Positions 24,740 through 34,739 of a stretch of 64,000 bases of DNA are shown piece after piece. Every line of letters begins with the position of its first letter. Position 1 is the first letter of the stretch. The DNA comes from Emydura subglobosa (lineage: Eukaryota > Chordata > Testudines > Chelidae), in assembly GCA_007922225.1 (NCBI GenBank), contig ML679989.1, forward strand, positions 19,613,570 through 19,677,569, given 5' to 3'. Both the position numbers and the translations under genes were made by a program. The notes under the pieces were generated by a model. The model did no database searches. It saw nothing but the letters and a program-made list of their open reading frames with translations, and had not been told where the DNA came from.

Positions 24740-25600
24740 GGTCCCTAATAGTGCTGCCAACAGAATTTTGATGGAAAACAGACTTCTTGTGCTTACCACC
24801 AAGCGAGCAGATTGTGGAGGGACTGCCAGGAGATACTGAGGTGCAAGGGAAAGTGTGGAGAATGGATCATGCCAAATTGTAATGTTTCTCAGTGTCCCTG
24901 GATCCCAGTCTCCAGGGGAGTTGTTTGCTCCATTATAGGGCCAGCAGACAAAATGGAACCATCAATAATCTTTGTGAGGTCAGGAGTGGCCTTCTGCTGC
25001 AGGGGAATCTGCAGGATCCAGGCTGCCACTGCATCTATGAAACAGTCAGCTGTGCCCAAGTGCATGAGGGCTGGTAGGATGGGAGTTCTCAGGGGCTCCC
25101 TGGCTTTGTGCAATTGGACCTGAACCTGCAGGTGGGGAGCTCATGGGTGGGGCTGAAGTGAGGAGGAGCTCTTTCCCCTGATTCCTTAGGGTTCAAACAG
25201 GGCAGGCAGAGATGGAGTGAACAGACTCACCACAGTTGAAACATAGATGGTGACGGTGGTGTTCCTTTTCTGTGGAGATGAGCCATTAACAGCAACATCT
25301 ATCTCCACCAGCTCAGCGAGAGGTATTGATGAAGAGGTAACTGTACACGGATAGTAATAGTAAAGTTGCAAGACACCCCCCCCCCATTTTTCCTCTCTTC
25401 ATTCTCATAACCAATTGTCTATGTGGATGGTAAGATCTACAGAGGCAACTAGACTTGCAGGCATCTCCAGTAGGGCCAATTCATCTTTAATTTCTTCTTG
25501 CAGGCCCCATCGGAACTGGTACAGATGTGCTGCCTTGTTCCAATCTGTCCTGGCTGTGAGCATGGGTGGCAGGTACAATAGGCCAGGGGAGGCTTAGGTT
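24740..25600 (-). pseudogene. Sushi-like Ty3/gypsy gag-protease relic
   Basis: Reading the minus strand from 25600 gives three pieces. The Gag C-terminal block has LYQFRWGLQEEIKDELALLE. After a poly-C interruption, a zinc knuckle CFNCGESVHSISAC follows, with the pattern C-x2-C-x4-H-x4-C. Then comes a retropepsin-like block (25113-24889) with GTADCFIDAVAAWILQIPL and DGSILSAGPI, followed by a MIHSPHFPL block. The order matches vertebrate Sushi/V-clade gypsy elements, the source of host RTL and PEG10 genes. The usual D-S/T-G active site is replaced by GTADC, and stops and frameshifts interrupt it. No LTR, RT or integrase was found nearby, so it is a dead fragment, not a domesticated gene. Confidence 0.7.
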
Positions 25601-25794
25601 CCTGAGATACAGCCCTCTACAAAATTATATCAAGATTTTATGATCATATAACCATGATATCAACATTTTATTATTCTTACAATATTTTTTAGTGCACACT
25701 GGGAGTCAGACTACAGCTTTGATCCTCCACAAACAGATAGTGCCTGCTTGACATTGATCTCAGTGGGAAGTGAGTGCCCAACTCCTCTGGGCCA
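25601..25794. other. Unassigned DNA between retroelement pieces
   Basis: AT-rich sequence with tgatcatataaccatgatatc; no gene or family recognised. Confidence 0.4.
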
Positions 25795-25990
25795 TTGGGA
25801 AATCCAAGCCTAACATAATTGTGCAGCCCAATATGCCATTAGCCTTCTTGGCAACAAGGGCACATTGTTGACTCATATCCAGCTTCTTGTCTCCTGTAAC
25901 CCCCAGGTTTTTTTCTGAAGAACTGCGCCTTAGCCGGTCAGAAGCAGTGCATTGGATTCTTCCATCCTAAGTACAGGACTCTCACTGCAC
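25795..25990 (-). repeat. CR1 LINE ORF2 C-terminal fragment
   Basis: On the minus strand it reads EKNLGVTGDKKLDMSQQCA and VAKKANGILGC, the conserved region after the RT palm of CR1. It is truncated at both ends. Confidence 0.8.
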
Positions 25991-26564
25991 CAGTCAAGGG
26001 GAAGGGGAGTTGAGCACAGAACCACAGTGAGTCAGGTCCGCCAATGGGAACCTGGAGCAGGACGATTCAGTTCCTCCCAGGTCTCTACATTTATGAGTGG
26101 AACCTCTGTGGATTCCTTCTCATCTGCAATGGAATTTTTATCAGGAATATGGGAGATAATTTTAATTGTCCCCATTTCATCATAAAAATAGTTTTTAACA
26201 CTTTACATTTTATGACAAAAGCCAACACATTTAACACCTCCTACAAATCCCAACAGAGCCGGATTTGACATTACACCAGCCCAAAGGTGGGGAATTTTCA
26301 GAGGAGCATTTTATTATTTCACTTTAAAAAAATTAAACACAGACTCTCTCACTCGCTCTTTGTTCCTGTTGTGCGCCCTATTGGTCAGAAATGAGAGTTC
26401 AGCATTGGGAATTAACACAAATTTCAGCTCTTTCCCCCGACTTTCAGTCAGTGGGTGGAATAGCCTCTGACAGCAATAATTCAATTGCGTAATCGGGACA
26501 AAACCAGAGCTAAGTCATATTTGCCAACTTGTGGGGAAAACTCCCCTTTATGTAAAATTCACAG

Positions 26565-26928
26565 GAGCAGGGAGTTACTACAGAGAATTCTTTCCAGGTG
26601 TCTGGCTGGTGAGTCTTGCCCACATGCTCAGGGTTTAGCTGATCACCATATTTGGGATCGGGAAGGAATTTTCCCCTAGGGCAGATTGGCAGAGGCCCTG
26701 GGTGGTTTTCTTTTTCCTCTGCAGAATGGGGCATGGCTCACTTGCTGGTGGGTTCTCTGTACCTTGAAGTCTTTAAATCATGATTTGAGGACTTCAATAA
26801 CTTAGTCATAGATTAGGGGTCTATTACAGGAGTGGATGGGTGAAGTTCTGTGGCCTGCATTGTGCAGGGGGTCAGACTAGATGATCATAATGGTCCCTTC
26901 TGATCTTAAAGTCTATGAGGGATTGACT
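26565..26928 (+). repeat. CR1 LINE 3' end (5'-truncated)
   Basis: This is a near-parallel copy of 42980-43338. Shared blocks include cagagaattctttccaggtg, ttgcccacatgctcagggtt, cgggaaggaattttccccta and ctattacaggagtggatggg. It ends in actagatgatcataatggtc and ttctgatcttaaagtctatg. Only 3' untranslated sequence is present. Confidence 0.85.
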
Positions 26929-27379
26929 TGGCAGTTGGTTTGTGTTCTCATTTCACCTCAGAAGGGCTGCTTCACTGGTGGGAGTTGGCTGAAGAGCCAG
27001 GCACTGGCCTTCTCACAAAGCAAGCGCTTGTCAGGAGAAGCTTTGGAGGAGACGGTTCAAGGTTCCCAATATATTTTAATGTTTAGGGTTACATCAAACT
27101 TCTCTTCTGGAGGATGTGGGACTAGGGGTGGGGTGAGGGGAGAGTATGTAACCTGAAAAGGTGAAAGGGATATGGACAGGGCCATTTCCCCAGCTCCCTG
27201 CACACCAGGATGGCTGCATTGGAAGGAACATTCACTACACCTTTTTCTCCACCACACTCCAGATCAGCGCCCAGGAAGCACACAGGTTTCTAAGGGCACA
27301 GCACCCCAGACACCATCACTGAGGCAGGGCACCTTGTCCTTGTCCCCTGGACAGCTGAGCCTCTGAGCTCTGCAAGGTG

Positions 27380-27472
27380 GTTATTGTTTGGGGGCCCATT
27401 GTGCTGGGCACTGTACAGTCACGAGTGAGGGGCTGTCCCTACCCCAAGTCATTTACAATCTAAACCAAGGGT
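27380..27472 (+). repeat. Dispersed amniote repeat, copy 2
   Basis: It contains ggcccattgtgctgggcact, gtacagtcacgagtg, ctgtccctaccccaagtcat and ttacaatctaa, the same ordered blocks as copy 1 at 7.0 kb. Confidence 0.65.
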
Positions 27473-27652
27473 GTTGAACTCATTTTGTGGTGAGAATCCA
27501 CAGGCCAGGAGTGAGAAGCACACAGGCAAGAGACAAGTTTTGTAATTGTGTCTGACTGCAGAATGGGCCTCTTTAGCTAGCAGAATTCAATACAGCATTT
27601 AAATACCAATATTCATATCTGAAACTACCCCTTCCCTATCTATTAACATATC

Positions 27653-28107
27653 TGTGACAGACAGTGCCAGGGGTTCCCCTGAAAGGGCGCAGGTGTTGCA
27701 ACTCCCATCTGATGCAGGCCCCAAGGTGTTGTGCATTGCCTCAGCGTGATGGGACCCCCCAATCAGCCTAGGCTGGGGGGAGAAGTCCTGGAGTCAGGCC
27801 AGGTGTGGCCAGGCTCTGCTAAACCATAGTGCTGAGCAGTCAGCCATCTGGAAGCCCCTGAAGGTAGGGCAGTGCTCAGCAAACACTCAGACTTAACAGT
27901 CAGCAATCTTGAAGCTGGGCTGGACACAACACTCCTTCTGGCATCTCTCCCCTCTATTGTGCCAGCCCACTCTGCACCTCGGCTGGGCTTTTAAGCCCCG
28001 CTTCCTGCCAAGGAGTGTGTAGCCTGCATGATGGGGAGGGGCCTTTCTGGCCCCTGAGGGAGCTGAGGGCTCCCCCTCTGGCGGGAGGGGCATAGGCACC
28101 TGTCACA
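27653..28107 (-). mobile_element. LTR-like unit with TGTGACAG/CTGTCACA ends
   Basis: The unit starts tgtgacag and ends ctgtcaca, a perfect 8-bp terminal inverted repeat with TG...CA ends, 455 bp in all. On the minus strand it has a TATA-like word (gggcttaaaagcccagcc). A purine-rich tract (gggggaatgaggaaggtgg) lies immediately upstream on that strand (28108-28135), as for a 3' LTR and its polypurine tract. The flanking five bases (atatc on the left, gtacc on the right) do not match, which suits a 3' LTR or a damaged solo LTR. Its TGTGA...TCACA ends recall those of the element at 52.5-54.4 kb. Confidence 0.5.
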
Positions 28108-28330
28108 GTACCACCTTCCTCATTCCCCCACCTGTGCCACAGCGACCTTACCGGTAAGTATAGGAGAGCAGCAAACCAGAATGCACAGGTGTAAATGACT
28201 CCACAAGGTGCGAGGCCATGGAGAATCAGGTCCGGCGTATCTACAATCAGTATTATCTGATATGTTCTCCATATCAGCACTTTTCCGCACTGGTAGATAA
28301 TCTGGCTGGCTTTTCTATCTAGAAATCACT
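28108..28330 (-). pseudogene. Unidentified ORF fragment beside the LTR-like unit
   Basis: The minus-strand frame from about 28330 toward the LTR is open for over 70 codons and includes a hydrophobic stretch (LAPCGVIYTCAFWFAALLYLP) followed by a basic patch (VRSLWHRW). It reads straight into the purine tract. Position just upstream of an LTR and a single hydrophobic segment would suit the end of a retroelement coding region, but I recognise no family. It could be chance. Confidence 0.25.
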
Positions 28331-29419
28331 GTTTGCACTCATCTCCCATTGACATCAAATCAGAGTTGTGATCTGCCATCGAGGTCTGAGAGCAGAATTT
28401 TGACCCAAATCTTTTAGCACAACACTACTGGATTCCATTCCAGGCAATTTCCCAAGAAGCTAATGACCATGTGAGGTTGCTCAACAATGCAGATCCATGA
28501 AATGCCCAGGGACATTGCTTGTTATATCTAATTTCAGAAGGCTTTTTGTTATTGCCCGTTAAATTTCTGAACAGAGCACAGTATGTTCACTACAATATTG
28601 TGGCAATCACTTTTATATTTTTAACATATTCAGCTTTTTACTCTTCCCCCTGGAGCCAATCCTTCCAGCCCTTTTTTGCTATTTTTGTTGCTCTTTCCTG
28701 AATTTATTAGCCTCTTTCTAGTTCGGAGATGCCTAGACCTGAACACCTTGTATTTTGACCTTCACTACGAAGGAATTGAAATAGATTCATTTTTCCAGCA
28801 AAAAGTCATGGAACTGTAACAACTCAACCGTGCAACAAAAGAAAAAGCCATTAGGTTTGCCTGGCATGATTTGCTGCTTATAAACCAATGCTGTTTATTT
28901 CTTATTGATGTTAGATACTACATTTTATTCCCCTCCTCACTCTGTAACAGCCAATAACCCCAGGCAGAAAATGACTACATTAATAGCCACAGTGCAGGGT
29001 ATGTAGACTGTGCAACTGTTCCCTGCTAGCCATTGCACCATGCTGTGGAATAGGCAGAGACTGGGCTTTTGTACACTCTGTTGGTGATCCATCATCAGCA
29101 GAGACATCACAAACAAGAGTAGGTCCAATTTCATGCTCCCACTCTGCAGATGACAGTGGTTTGACCACAAACATAGGCAAGCCATTTGCCTGTTTTCAAA
29201 TACAGTTTTTAACTATGGTATTTCTAGATGCATATCACCACCATGATAGCTATGGACCTGATTCAACAAGATACTTATCCACAGACCTTACTTTAAGCAG
29301 TAATTATTTCTATTTTGTATTTGGAAAGAAGCAGGATGATGTACTCATATTCCATGAGGATGATGAACTACTTTCCACTTTGTTAGTGACCATCTACTAG
29401 AGAAGTTAAATTAGCAGGC
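28331..29419. other. Unassigned DNA
   Basis: No gene recognised. AT-rich, with short open frames only. Confidence 0.4.
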
Positions 29420-31345
29420 TAAAATAACTTGCACCAAAGAGTCGTAAAAGAGCTGGCTGAGGAGAGCTCTGACACGCTGGTGTTAATTTTTAATAAATCT
29501 TGAAATTCTTTCGAAATCCCAGAACATTGAAAGAGGGCTATGTTGTGCAAATATTCAAAAAGGACAAGCAGGATGACTTGAGTAACTATAACCCAGTTAG
29601 CCTAACACTGGGCAAAATAATGGAAAAGCCTGTACAAGATGTAATATACCTGGATTTCATCATGGCTCTTGACGCAGTCCCACATGACATTCTGGTAGGT
29701 AAACTGGAGAAATGTGGGCTTGGCAGAACTACCATTAAGTGGATACATAATGGGTTAAAGAACTGCAAACAAAGAGTAACTTTTAATGGAATGATGTTGG
29801 ATTGGAAAGAGTTCTCAAGCAGAGTTCCACAGGGATCTGTTCTAGGTGCAGTGTTGTTTAACATCTTTATTAATGACCTGAATATAGGAATAGAGAGCAT
29901 ACTGATCAATTGTGCAGATGACACAAAGCTAGGGGGTGTTACAAACACTTAGCAGGATACAGCTAAAATTCAGAGGGATCTTGATACATTGGAGAAGTGG
30001 GCTATAGACAACCAATACAAATGTAAGGTGCTACACTTAGGGAAGAAAAACAAATGCACAAATACAAAATGAGAGATAACTGGCTTCACAGCAGCACTGC
30101 TGAGAAGGATCTGGGAGTTGTGGTGGATCATAACCTCAATATGAGTCAGCAATATGAGGCTGTTGCAAAAAAAACCCAACCAAACAAACAAACCACAAAT
30201 GCAATTTTGGGTTGCATTAACAAGGGCAGAGCATGCAAGTAACAGGAGGTGATAGTACCGCTCCACTCAGCGCTGGTTAGGCCTCAGCTGGAGTACTGTG
30301 TCCAATTTTTGTCACCAATGTATAGAAAGGATGTAGAGAAACTAGAAAGGATCCAGAGGCGAGTGACGAAGATGATCAAAGGGATGGAATGCAAGCGGTG
30401 TGAGCAAAGGCTGAAGGCACTGCGTATGTTTAGTTTGGAAAAAAGGAGATTGAGGGGGGACATGATAGTGGTCTTCAAATACTTGAAAGGCTGCCATAAA
30501 AAAGTTGGAGAAAAGTTGATTTCTCTTGTCACGGAGGGCAGGACCAGAAGCAATAGGTAATAACTACAGCATGGCAGATTTAGATTAAATCTCAGGAAAA
30601 ACTTCCTAACTGTAAAAAGAGTAGGACAATGGAACAGAGTGACTTTGGAGGTTATGGAAGCTCCTTCACTGGAGGTTTTCAAAATGAGGCTGGATAGCTA
30701 TGTGTCTTGAATGGTTTAGACACAATAAATCCTGTATCTTGGTAGGGGGTTAAACTAGATGACTCTTGAGGTCCCTTCTAACCCTATGATTCTATAAGAT
30801 TCCATTGATAAAGAATTAAAGGATGGACATATAATTAATGCCAGTCAACATAGTTTTATGGAAAATAGTCATACATCTGATTGCAGTGTGGACATACTCA
30901 GAGAGCTCAGTTTGTCTATTTTATTAAAAAAAGGTGGAGAGGTAACTTGAATACAGTGTATAAGTATCTTAACAAGGAAAAAAGACCAGATACGCTAAAG
31001 GACTATTCAATCTAGCAAAGAAAGGCGTAACAACCACCAATGGCTGGAATCGAAAGCCAGATAAATTTAAAATTAGAAATAAGGTGCCTTTTTTTTTTTT
31101 TTAAACAGTGAGAGTGATTAATCAATGCAACAAATTCCCAAGGGAACTGCTAGATTCTCCATCCCTTGATGTCTATAGATCAGGATCAGATGCCTTTCTG
31201 GAAGATATGATTAGTTAAGCACTAATTATAGGGCTCAATACACGGGTAACGGGGTGAAATTCTCTAGCCTGTGTTATACAGGAGATCAGACTAGATCATA
31301 ATGGTCCCTTCTGGTCTTAAAATCCATGAATCCATGAATGTGAGG
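29420..31345 (+). mobile_element. Nested CR1 LINEs (younger inside older)
   Basis: The older CR1 is split. Its left part (29420-29635) carries the ORF2 region before RT motif A, ending in LGKIMEK. Its right part (30800-31345) resumes with IDKELKDGHIINA and QHSFMENS, the peptide expected next. The younger CR1 (29636-30799) lies between and ends with ccctatgattctataagatt. The right part of the older copy has its own internal deletion near 30935, where the RT palm is skipped to a VYKYLNKE block. It ends at 31345 with ttaaaatccatgaatccatg, a microsatellite-like CR1 tail. Both are 5'-truncated. Confidence 0.7.
29636..30799 (+). pseudogene. Younger CR1: RT palm to 3' end
   Basis: The first open stretch (to 29952) includes VIYLDFIMALDAVPHDIL (motif A), RVPQGSVLGAVLFNIFIN (motif B region) and CADDTKLGGV, the catalytic motif C with its ADD aspartates. 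Two further stretches give the thumb and C-terminus: ILGCINKGRACK, ALVRPQLEYCVQFLSP and LERIQRRVTKMIKGMEC. A stop at about 29950 and frame changes near 30050 and 30240 break it. Compared with the other CR1 copies here the frames are long, so this may be among the more recent insertions. The 3' end is actagatgactcttgaggtc followed by attctat repeats, a different subfamily from its host copy. Confidence 0.75.
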
Positions 31346-32387
31346 AAACCCAATGACTTCAGTGGGACTATTTCACTATTCCAACTCAAGTGTTCAAAAT
31401 CATGAGTTGGGCTCCCAAAACATCATGGGATTAACTAAAAAATCATGAGAATTTCAAAATAATATATTGTGTGTCCTTTTTATTTGCCTTCTGTTATGAG
31501 AGCATATTGGAGTCATGTTTTCAAGCTTTTCTTCTCAGGCATGAGGGCTAGAAACTTACTTAAAAAATAAAAAAAGCTGGAAATCCGATATAACACCACA
31601 ACTCCAGGTGCTGGGGCTTTGAGCAAATCAAAAACACTAGTAGACTCATAATAAAATCATTAAAGTTGGCAGCATTGCTAGTTATGTGTTTAAAATTAGA
31701 TATGTGCTTGCATACCTTGCTGATTTGGGGCCCATATTGGCACATTGATAATGACATCACATCTTAGGATTTTTGCACTGCTACCTCATGCTCAAGAAGC
31801 CTCATGGACCATGCATCAGTATCTTCATCTCATCTCCCTTCTGAGGTTTGCTGCTATTTTTTTTTAAAGTTACATAACCAGAGCACAAAAATCAGTCTCA
31901 CATTCCACCCCACGCTTCACTGATTCTAATGTTTCTTGCAGGATCCTCCGCTGTTCCAGCCCATAGTTCCATCTCCCCTGATAGCTACTCTGACCCCTCT
32001 TACATTATAGCTAACAAGATCCAAGAAACAGAATTAATCACTGAGCAGCAGAAATAATTCAGGATTCTGTCTGTTTACCTATCCACATGCTGTTGTGGCT
32101 CCCATCATTGTAGCATCTGTGCATCTCCAAGGTATTTTAAAGAAGAAATAGCAATAACAATGTGTTTCTTTCTTTCATTTATAGGTTTTTTGAGGGGTGG
32201 AGTGGGGTAGGGGGAATTGTTTAATTTTGTTTGTCAGGTTGTTTATGTTTCTGTGTGTGTGTCACTGAAGGGTTACGTGCGAGTGAGTCAGCGAGTAGGA
32301 GTGTTGTGTATGTGCAAGGAAGGGCGTGGTTGTGTTGTGAATCTCTCTGTGTACATGAGTATCTGTGTGCTGTTTACATTGAGCCCC
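31346..32387. other. Unassigned DNA
   Basis: AT-rich sequence without recognisable genes. From about 32180 the plus strand becomes GT-rich, which explains the open frames leading into the cassette. Confidence 0.4.
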
Positions 32388-32636
32388 CTGACCCTTAAGC
32401 CCCACCCCATCACTGGAAGTCCCGCCCAACTGGTCACCTGACATCCGGTCCCACCCTGGATTAGGACTTCCAGGTCAAGATGGGCACCTGACCGGAAGCG
32501 GGTGGTGTAACCCCTTCGAGAATGCCTCCTGCGCACTCCCCACCAATGGGAGAGGATTTCGCCCCTGCGGGACCGCCCTGAGAGCAGGATTGGAGCCCAG
32601 ATTTCCACCTGACCGGAAGTGGGCGGTGTGACCCCT
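32388..32636. repeat. Left arm of a long inverted repeat
   Basis: About 249 bp that match, in reverse complement, 33160-33410. Shared landmarks are acccttaagcccc, ttccaggtcaagatgggcac, ctccccaccaatgggagagg and gagagcaggattgga. Each arm itself contains two tandem copies of a unit of about 123 bp, here at accggaagcgggtggtgta and accggaagtgggcggtgtg. Both arms are CpG-rich and carry ETS-type (CCGGAAGT) and CCAAT words. Confidence 0.8.
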
Positions 32637-32900
32637 CCACCAATTGGCGTGCATTTCGTGCCAAGAGTGGGATTGGCCCAGAAAAGGCACGGGGAGGAGC
32701 AGAGCGCTCCCTCCGCCACTCGGAGCGGGCTTGGGCTGTCCCAGAAGGGAAAGGTACACCAATCAGGGATGGGGTGGAATCTCTGGGGCTTGACGGTTGG
32801 TCGGGGCAGCGCCACCCCCTGGAACTCTCAGGGCCTTTAAAGCATCTCGTTTTCGAGACCGTGTGGTTCACAGCTCATGGAAAAACGCCGAGAGGAGAAC
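32637..32900 (+). promoter_or_regulatory. CpG-rich promoter-like segment
   Basis: Between the left arm and the ORF lie several CCAAT words in either orientation (caccaattgg, gggattggcc, caccaatcag). A possible TATA-like ctttaaag lies near 32834, about 67 bp before the better start codon. CpG is frequent here and rare in most of the window. The layout resembles a CpG-island promoter of a ubiquitously or germline expressed gene, but nothing in the sequence proves transcription. Confidence 0.4.
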
Positions 32901-33335
32901 ATGGACACCTTCACCACTCCCGTGAGGCCTTCAGAATTTGTTTTGGCTCCTAAGGCCTTGGCCCCACTGCATAGAAAGCGCTATACCTGCAACAGTTCTG
33001 AGGACAGCCCTTTGGCTCAGCCTTTGTTCGACACGCTGGAACCCAAAACCCAAGTGACCGTGAGCCAACCCGACGAGCCTGATAGTCTCATGTTGTCCAT
33101 CCCCACAGAGCTGTTGGCAAGGCAGACCCAAGGAAAGAGCAGGCAGGAGGCATTCTCGGAGGGAATCGCACCACCCACTTACGGTCAGGTGCCCATCTGG
33201 GGTCCAATCCTGCTCTCGGGGCGGTCCCATGGGGCAAAACCCTCTCCCATTGGTGGGGAGTGGGCAGGAGGCGTTCTCGGAGGGGTCACACCACCCACTT
33301 CCTCTCAGGTGCCCATCTTGACCCGGAAGTCATAA
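32901..33335 (+). CDS. Unidentified protein, possible first exon
   Basis: I do not recognise this protein. The frame is open from 32877, but the second ATG at 32901 has the better context (aacATGg, with A at -3 and G at +4). The first 85 or so residues look coding: they contain TPVRPSEFVLAPKALAPLH, RKRYTCNSSEDSPLAQPLF and DEPDSLMLSIPTELLARQ, with balanced composition and no repeats. After about 33160 the frame runs into the right arm of the inverted repeat and gives Gly/Pro-rich repeat translation, so the true exon probably ends before that. It has no membrane segment, signal peptide or Cys/His cluster. Its Ser/Thr-Pro sites and basic RKRY patch suggest a disordered, possibly nuclear N-terminus, which is inference. 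Confidence 0.4.
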   Translation: MDTFTTPVRPSEFVLAPKALAPLHRKRYTCNSSEDSPLAQPLFDTLEPKTQVTVSQPDEPDSLMLSIPTELLARQTQGKSRQEAFSEGIAPPTYGQVPIWGPILLSGRSHGAKPSPIGGEWAGGVLGGVTPPTSSQVPILTRKS

Positions 33336-33410
33336 CCTGGGGTGGGAATGGATGCCAGGTGACCGGCTGGGCAGGACTTCCGGTGAAAGGGGCAGGGCTT
33401 AAGGGTCAGG
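33160..33410. repeat. Right arm of the long inverted repeat
   Basis: Reverse-complement partner of 32388-32636. It has two tandem units marked by caggaggcattctcggag and caggaggcgttctcggag, about 124 bp apart. Beyond it (33411-33510) are further short direct repeats of gggacttccggtgacag-like words. Confidence 0.8.
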
Positions 33411-33544
33411 AAAGGGGCCTCATGGGGGGCGGGGATGGAAGTCAGGTGACTGGATAGGGAGGGACTTCCAGTGACAGAGGGCGGATGGGGCGGGACTTCC
33501 GGTAACAGGTGATCTGGGATGTTTGATTGATGGTAGGCCCCTTG

Positions 33545-33730
33545 TACTACTCATGTATTTCTGTATCAGATATGGACTGGCTACAGAGCTTGCTTATATA
33601 CCCTAGATGTGATCCTCAGAAAATCCTTTAGTGCTCTGCCAGATATGGCTGAGGTTAGTTTTAAATAAGCTGTTTTACAGACAGGACCACCTACTGGCTG
33701 AATAGTATAATACAATTTAGCATTCCATCC
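33545..33730 (-). repeat. Probable 3' LTR of the 34-38 kb gypsy element
   Basis: On the minus strand a polypurine tract (aacttaaagggggag, 33731-33745) is followed by tgggatggaatgc and a segment with a TATA-like box (gggtatataagcaagc) near 33593-33604, the arrangement of a gypsy 3' LTR. I found no matching copy near 38 kb, so the call rests on position, the tract and the TATA box. Confidence 0.5.
33593..33604 (-). promoter_or_regulatory. TATA-like box in the probable LTR
   Basis: On the minus strand it reads tatataag, in gggtatataagcaagc. This is where the U3/R boundary of the LTR would be expected. Confidence 0.35.
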
Positions 33731-33914
33731 CATCTCCCCCTTTAAGTTCTACATTCCTACCATTTACAGAATATACACTATTATGCTGTCTTTGAAGTTC
33801 AGTATAGATCAGTCTAAGTGTTTTTAAAAATTGTACTGGTTTTCTAATTACATAACCCAAATGCATAACCACTTGGTCATCTGGCTGTCCATTATTTGCA
33901 AAGACTGGCTGTGG

Positions 33915-34300
33915 TCAGTCTAGAATTCTGGAGTCACATTCTTTTTGTTCTGCACCCATTTGTAGAGTTCTCTCTCTTGATTTTTCTTTCTGAGGAACAC
34001 ACTGTAGATGCTGACTTCTGTTGAACTTTCCACTGTTTGTCTTGATCACATATGAGCTGGGTGCTGAATTCTTTTTCTTTATAACAGTTGGAATTCTCCA
34101 TCCTTTTTCTCTATCCAATTTGATATGAACACTATCACCAGGTTCTAGACTCAGCAGTTCTCTGAGGGACATCTGTTGTAAAAGTGTTCATAAGTTATTT
34201 TAGCCTTTTTATCTGCACTGACTACTCTCTTCATGTCTGGCCCCTTTGGAGATAGATTCTGTTCCACAGATGGAACTGTAGTGCTGAGTTGTCTTCCCAT
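33915..34300 (-). pseudogene. gypsy integrase C-terminal region
   Basis: The block QLLMGRQLSTTVPS (about 34260-34300) is the conserved post-core segment of gypsy integrases. Downstream, PGDSVHIKLDREKGWRIPT and YVIKTNSGKFNRSQHL form the GPY/F-like tail that contacts DNA. The two lie in different frames. Confidence 0.75.
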
Positions 34301-34399
34301 CAGGAGCTGTGTGGACTATATCCCAGTAGCCGGTATTGGTATTGATCTGTAACACAGTAGAGCAAGGAATGGATCTTCCTGCTGTAGGATTTTCTTGGC

Positions 34400-34730
34400 T
34401 GTCTGTACACTCTGTCAGCATCTCCATTCACTTGTGGGTAATGAGGAGAGCTAATAATATGATCAAAATCATATTTCATTTGAAATTACTTCAATTCTGC
34501 CGCAGTGAACTGGGGTCTGTTGTCTGTCACTAGTTGTTATGGAATACCAAATTGAGCAAAAGTGCACTTCCATTTCTCAATAACTCTGCAACATGTTATG
34601 GCTTTCACGTACATTATTTCTATATACTTGGAAAAATAGTCCATGAGGACCAGGTAATGATGTCCTCTGAACTCGCATACATCTGCAGCTTGTCTCTTCC
34701 AAGGTCTGTCTAGTACAGTGTTTTTAAAGG
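34400..34730 (-). pseudogene. gypsy integrase catalytic core (broken)
   Basis: The D,D-35-E core is visible in pieces: MDYFSKYIEI with the first Asp, TDNRPQF with the second Asp, and [13 protein letters not shown], where the position of the third acid holds Asp instead of Glu. An in-frame stop precedes TDNRPQF. The enzyme would join cDNA to chromosomal DNA; with this residue change and the stops it cannot act. Confidence 0.75.
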
Positions 34731-34739
34731 TTCCTTGTG

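Noticed and set aside
29586..30682. Minus-strand frames of 120 and 132 codons
   Set aside because: Shadows of the CR1 RT on the plus strand.
32288..32871. Minus-strand frames of 175 and 136 codons across the CpG-rich cassette
   Set aside because: They follow the tandem units of the inverted-repeat arm and yield repeat-like peptides (PLPVRWKSG-type words recur); the plus-strand ORF is more protein-like.
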